Source: CAYJVP01 sp964373615
GTDB taxonomy: Bacteria; Patescibacteriota; Patescibacteriia; UBA9934; GWF2-40-263
Direction of reading: 5' to 3'
Length of the DNA stretch: 8,406 bases
Assembly (NCBI GenBank): GCA_964373615.1
Contig: CAYJVP010000044.1
Span: 1-8,406, forward strand
The position numbers and the translations under genes are program-made. The notes below the pieces were generated by a model, which saw nothing but the letters and a program-made list of their open reading frames with translations, had not been told where the DNA came from and did not search any database. Positions within the stretch are counted from its first letter, which is position 1. Every line of letters starts with the position of its first letter. Positions 6,318-8,406 of the stretch are shown here, piece by piece.

Positions 6318-6995
6318 GAATGGAGTTACGAATCTGCCACTCCAATCTTGCAGGCATTTGCGATATTCGTCAGGACTTCTAAAGAGTTGAGCCACCAAAG
6401 ACAGCTCGATAATAGGTAGTTCTTGTTTGCGTCCTGTATAGACGTGGTGGCTTGACCATGGATACGCATCGAGTGTCTGTTCCAGTAGCGGCCAGTCATC
6501 TTTCGAAACGGATCCTTCACGCCAACCCGAATGAGATAGATCAAGGGCATTGAGGTGAATATATCTTGGGACGTGCCAGAGTTGCGAGTCGTTTTCTATA
6601 TGGACAGCCTTGAACGCGCTTTCAAACAGGACACCAGACCGTTTATGCCGCAGGTTAAAATAATTTGCAAAACCCATACCGAGTTTATGCATGAACTTCT
6701 TCATTCCTTCGTCCTGCTCCTGTTTAAGAAGCATGTGAAAGTGGTTGGGCATTAAACAAAAACTCACAATGGAAACGAAGGGCTGACGGAACTTACCCAT
6801 CTCTTCGAGTCGAGCCAAGAGGTTGAGTTTTCGACGTATTCGACCGCCTGGATGACTCCATGTGCTGTCATTAAAAAGGCACATCGACTCGGTAAATCGT
6901 ATATAATCGGATATATCAAAAAAAATTGGCTGTTTGGTAACACCTCGGTTGTATACGTGGTAGTACTCGCCAGTAACAAATTGAATTTCTCGCAT
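6315..6995 (-). CDS. REP-associated tyrosine (Y1, HUH) transposase, IS200-like
   Basis: This is a single-strand DNA endonuclease/transposase of 226 aa in the RAYT branch of the IS200/IS605 TnpA superfamily. Visible motifs are YYHVYNRG at 11-18, the metal-binding HUH motif H85-F86-H87 within MPNHFHMLL, and the probable catalytic tyrosine Y112 in ANYFNLRHKRSGVLF. YIHLNAL (145-151) and YPWSSHHVYTG (178-188) are typical RAYT C-terminal signatures. All key residues are intact, so the protein may be active. Such enzymes bind and cut palindromic (REP) DNA, which fits the palindromes on both sides. There is no Shine-Dalgarno; a -10-like TATTAT eight bases upstream of the ATG suggests leaderless translation. 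Its base composition is more AT-rich than that of its neighbours. Nothing suggests a link to rpoD or the downstream gene. Confidence 0.92.
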   Translation of the reverse strand: MREIQFVTGEYYHVYNRGVTKQPIFFDISDYIRFTESMCLFNDSTWSHPGGRIRRKLNLLARLEEMGKFRQPFVSIVSFCLMPNHFHMLLKQEQDEGMKKFMHKLGMGFANYFNLRHKRSGVLFESAFKAVHIENDSQLWHVPRYIHLNALDLSHSGWREGSVSKDDWPLLEQTLDAYPWSSHHVYTGRKQELPIIELSLVAQLFRSPDEYRKCLQDWSGRFVTPF

Positions 6996-7002
6996 ACAGA
7001 AA

Positions 7003-7008
7003 ATAATA
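7003..7008 (-). promoter_or_regulatory. -10 box of the transposase gene
   Basis: On the minus strand TATTAT lies seven bases before the ATG whose A is base 6995. This predicts a transcript starting at or next to the start codon. A consensus TTGACA is present on the same strand at 7050-7045, but 36 bases away across the palindrome, too far for a normal -35. Confidence 0.4.
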
Positions 7009-7049
7009 TCACAAACTGGCCCGGCTCCTCGAGCCGGGCCAGTTTGTCA
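7009..7049. repeat. Right REP-like palindrome
   Basis: ACAAACTGGCCCGGCTC (7011-7027) pairs perfectly over 17 bp with GAGCCGGGCCAGTTTGT (7031-7047) around the loop CTC. It equals the reverse complement of the left palindrome, including the loop (GAG versus CTC), with one flanking mismatch. It separates the divergent transposase and lipocalin-like genes and lies between their -10 boxes. Confidence 0.85.
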
Positions 7050-7051
7050 AG

Positions 7052-7057
7052 TATGAT
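7052..7057 (+). promoter_or_regulatory. -10 box of the lipocalin-like gene
   Basis: TATGAT is followed 16 bases later by the ATG at 7074 (13 bases to GTG 7071). The predicted transcription start, near 7064, gives a very short leader without a Shine-Dalgarno. The -35 position would fall inside the right palindrome and shows no consensus. Confidence 0.35.
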
Positions 7058-7073
7058 ACACTGTTGCTATGTG

Positions 7074-8159
7074 ATGCATTTCTGGCGCGATTTTCTTAAT
7101 CTTCTGTACCAACTGCGACGGGTGTATGGTTGGCGCGCGCTGAACCCCCTGCTTTTTGGAGAGGTCAAGGCGTATCTTGATTTTCGTCGCCGTCTGGTCA
7201 CGCTCCCATCCGTTACTCCACGCCCCGTCGTGTTTCCCGATGATGAACTCCCACACGGCACCACGGTCGAGTGGTGGTACCTGAACGCGCGTTTCAAAAC
7301 AAGCGAAGGGTATCCGTACGCCATGCATTACGTGACGTTTCTGTTGAACACCAAAGACGCACACGTTTCGCGTCGATTGAAACGCGTGGAGACCGTCCCT
7401 TCCATCTGTTTTTCCCTTATCAATCTTTCGCGTAAAACCATTCGACGCAATGCGCGGTGCAGTCGAACTTACACCACGTCGGACCCGCCCACTCTCCCCC
7501 TGACGATCCACACAGACGACGATCGATTCACCATCGGCGGCAGCGGCCTTTTTGCATTCAAACACGAAAAACTTTCCATCGAACTCACCACACCAACCGC
7601 ACCCATGCTCGTGAATGACACAGGGTTCGTGCATTTTCCAACGGGTCCAAGTTTTTACGTCGCCTATCCCAGGCTTGATCTCAAAGGCACGATGCGTCTG
7701 TACGACCGTACGCTGAACGTGAAGGGAACGGCGTGGCTTGATCACCAGTGGTCAAACGATGCGTACAAGCCATACGCGTGGCGATGGTTCTCGATCCAAC
7801 TTCAAAACGGGATTGATCTCGTGATCGCCGACTGGGGATTGCGCGAGCGCCAACAATTCGTGACCGTGCGCATGCCTGGCGGTTCGCAGTACACAGCGCG
7901 TCAAGCACGATGCGTGGCGAACGAACGAACATGGAAGAGTCCGCGCACGGGTTTTCGTTACCCGCTTGATTGGAAGATCGAGGTGCCAGAGCTGTCGCTA
8001 ACCCTGTCGTGTCGTGCTCAATTCGAAGATTGCGAAATGACGATCGGATTTTTGCATTACTTCGAAGGGCCGATCGAAGTATCAGGCACGATGCAGGAGC
8101 AGGTCGTGTCCGGGCTTGGGTTCATGGAACAGGTACAGACCCCGCTTTCATCCGTGTAA
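7074..8159 (+). CDS. CrtC/AttH-type lipocalin-fold protein
   Basis: The 361-aa product matches the pattern of the carotenoid 1,2-hydratase (CrtC)/AttH lipocalin-like superfamily. Visible motifs are EWWYLNARF at 66-74, SFYVAYPRLDLKGTM at 193-207, KGTAWLDHQWS at 217-227, AWRWFSIQLQNG at 235-246, and the closing YFEGPIEVSG (329-338) with GLGFMEQ (347-353). Members hydrate carotenoids or bind hydrophobic ligands, but many are uncharacterised. No other carotenoid gene is present, so a ligand or reaction cannot be assigned. The N-terminus has an amphipathic or weakly hydrophobic stretch (1-35) but no clear signal peptide or lipobox, unlike many secreted relatives. ATG 7074 is chosen because earlier codons overlap the -10 box and palindrome. 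GTG 7071 and ATG 7053 are alternatives, and the open frame further upstream is antisense to the transposase. Assignment is from motif memory only. Confidence 0.75.
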   Translation: MHFWRDFLNLLYQLRRVYGWRALNPLLFGEVKAYLDFRRRLVTLPSVTPRPVVFPDDELPHGTTVEWWYLNARFKTSEGYPYAMHYVTFLLNTKDAHVSRRLKRVETVPSICFSLINLSRKTIRRNARCSRTYTTSDPPTLPLTIHTDDDRFTIGGSGLFAFKHEKLSIELTTPTAPMLVNDTGFVHFPTGPSFYVAYPRLDLKGTMRLYDRTLNVKGTAWLDHQWSNDAYKPYAWRWFSIQLQNGIDLVIADWGLRERQQFVTVRMPGGSQYTARQARCVANERTWKSPRTGFRYPLDWKIEVPELSLTLSCRAQFEDCEMTIGFLHYFEGPIEVSGTMQEQVVSGLGFMEQVQTPLSSV

Positions 8160-8360
8160 GTTTCAAACAAAAACTCCACCTGCGACCTGATTTGGCTCAC
8201 GAGTAGTTGGGCCCCCCGCCAACGGCGGGGCCGGAGGTTGCGTGCGATTTGCCAGTGTGAACCGGCTCGTCGGTTGCCATCCCGCCGTTCCTTTTTCAAG
8301 GTGTGACCGCAGAGCTCTCACGCCGCCACCGAGGTGACGACGGTTCCAAGCTCATGAACC
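8160..8360. other. GC-rich structured spacer, unassigned
   Basis: No open frame in this stretch looks genuine. It contains CCCCGCC/GGCGGGG (8214-8220 with 8224-8230, AAC loop), AACCG/CGGTT (8260-8264 with 8271-8275), and GGTTC/GAACC (8342-8346 with 8356-8360) directly before a possible start codon. It could be a structured 5' leader, a small RNA or more repeat debris. None of the common RNA signatures (RNase P, tmRNA, SRP RNA, tRNA) is recognisable. No terminator with a T-run follows the lipocalin-like gene. Confidence 0.3.
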
Positions 8361-8406
8361 ATGTTTAGCCCAAAACAGTACCGCATGTGGAGCAAACTCA
8401 TGCTAT
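8361..8406 (+). CDS. Possible 5' end of an unidentified gene, cut by the window edge
   Basis: ATG at 8361 opens 15 codons without a stop, beginning MFSPKQYRMWSKLML, up to the window end. There is no Shine-Dalgarno and no clear -10, but a small hairpin (8342-8360) abuts the start. The fragment is too short to identify or to be sure it is coding. Confidence 0.3.
   Translation, partial: MFSPKQYRMWSKLML

Larger units (their letters stand above)
6281..7049 (-). mobile_element. RAYT/IS200-like unit bracketed by inverted palindromes
   Basis: A single transposase gene lies between two long palindromes that are inverted copies of each other. The transposase stop codon falls in the tail of the left palindrome, and its start is 15 bases from the right one. 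The interior is visibly richer in A and T than the surrounding genes, which suggests acquisition. No obvious target-site duplication is visible outside the palindromes, as expected for single-strand HUH transposition. The borders are taken as the outer palindrome ends. Confidence 0.6.

Noticed and set aside
6241..6324. AGAATGGA at 6241-6248 and 6317-6324 as a target-site duplication around the left palindrome
   Set aside because: It flanks only one palindrome, is short, and the second copy is inside the transposase coding sequence, so chance is more likely.
6902..6907. Perfect TATAAT on the plus strand inside the transposase gene
   Set aside because: No -35 is present at the right distance and it arises from AT-rich codons of the minus-strand gene. 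The long upstream extension of the lipocalin-like frame it would feed is antisense to the transposase.
6852..7073. Upstream extension of the lipocalin-like reading frame to ATG 6852
   Set aside because: It lies antisense to conserved transposase codons and runs through the palindrome. The family similarity starts well after base 7074.
8300..8330. T-box-like string GGTGTGACCGC
   Set aside because: The tRNA-binding UGGN bulge does not fit, no matching stem I or specifier loop was found, and the downstream fragment does not look like a tRNA synthetase.
8190..8360. RNase P RNA, tmRNA or SRP RNA in the last spacer
   Set aside because: None of the conserved core strings (RNase P P4 strands, tmRNA acceptor/T-arm, SRP GGAAGG/AGCAGCC) could be found on either strand.

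Overview
This window most resembles a moderately GC-rich bacterial chromosome segment, possibly from a Patescibacteria/CPR lineage. That placement is an inference. It rests on the compact dnaG-rpoD pair, a short SigA-type sigma factor with a Lys/Pro-rich leader, -10 boxes almost touching start codons with few Shine-Dalgarno sequences, and dense GC-rich palindromes in the spacers. TGA acts as a stop (ends of the ATPase and transposase genes), so the recoded-TGA CPR groups are excluded.

Layout: (i) 20-2568, an extended -10 promoter and a P-type cation ATPase closest to the MgtA-like (P3B) magnesium transporters. (ii) 2620-4500, DNA primase dnaG, the only gene here with a clear Shine-Dalgarno. 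Its coding sequence carries two in-frame palindromic insertions. (iii) 4530-5771, the housekeeping sigma factor rpoD, with a near-consensus sigma70 promoter buried in the 3' part of dnaG. (iv) 5772-6280, a gene-free stretch filled with hairpins, short tandem repeats and a MITE-like palindromic element. (v) 6281-7049, a minus-strand Y1/HUH transposase of the REP-associated (RAYT, IS200-like) type, bracketed by two near-identical perfect palindromes in inverted orientation. (vi) 7074-8159, a CrtC/AttH-type lipocalin-fold protein. (vii) 8160-8406, a GC-rich structured spacer and possibly the first codons of another gene.

How the genes fit together: dnaG and rpoD form a replication-priming/transcription-initiation pair resembling the macromolecular synthesis operon of other bacteria. 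The internal promoter would let rpoD be expressed independently. The ATPase and the lipocalin-like protein have no visible functional link to it. The most notable signal is the palindrome population: REP-like hairpins around a transposase, a MITE-like element and hairpin clusters after rpoD, and related palindromes fixed in frame inside dnaG. It suggests an active or recently active family of palindromic elements that tolerates insertion in essential genes, comparable in principle to the Rickettsia palindromic elements.
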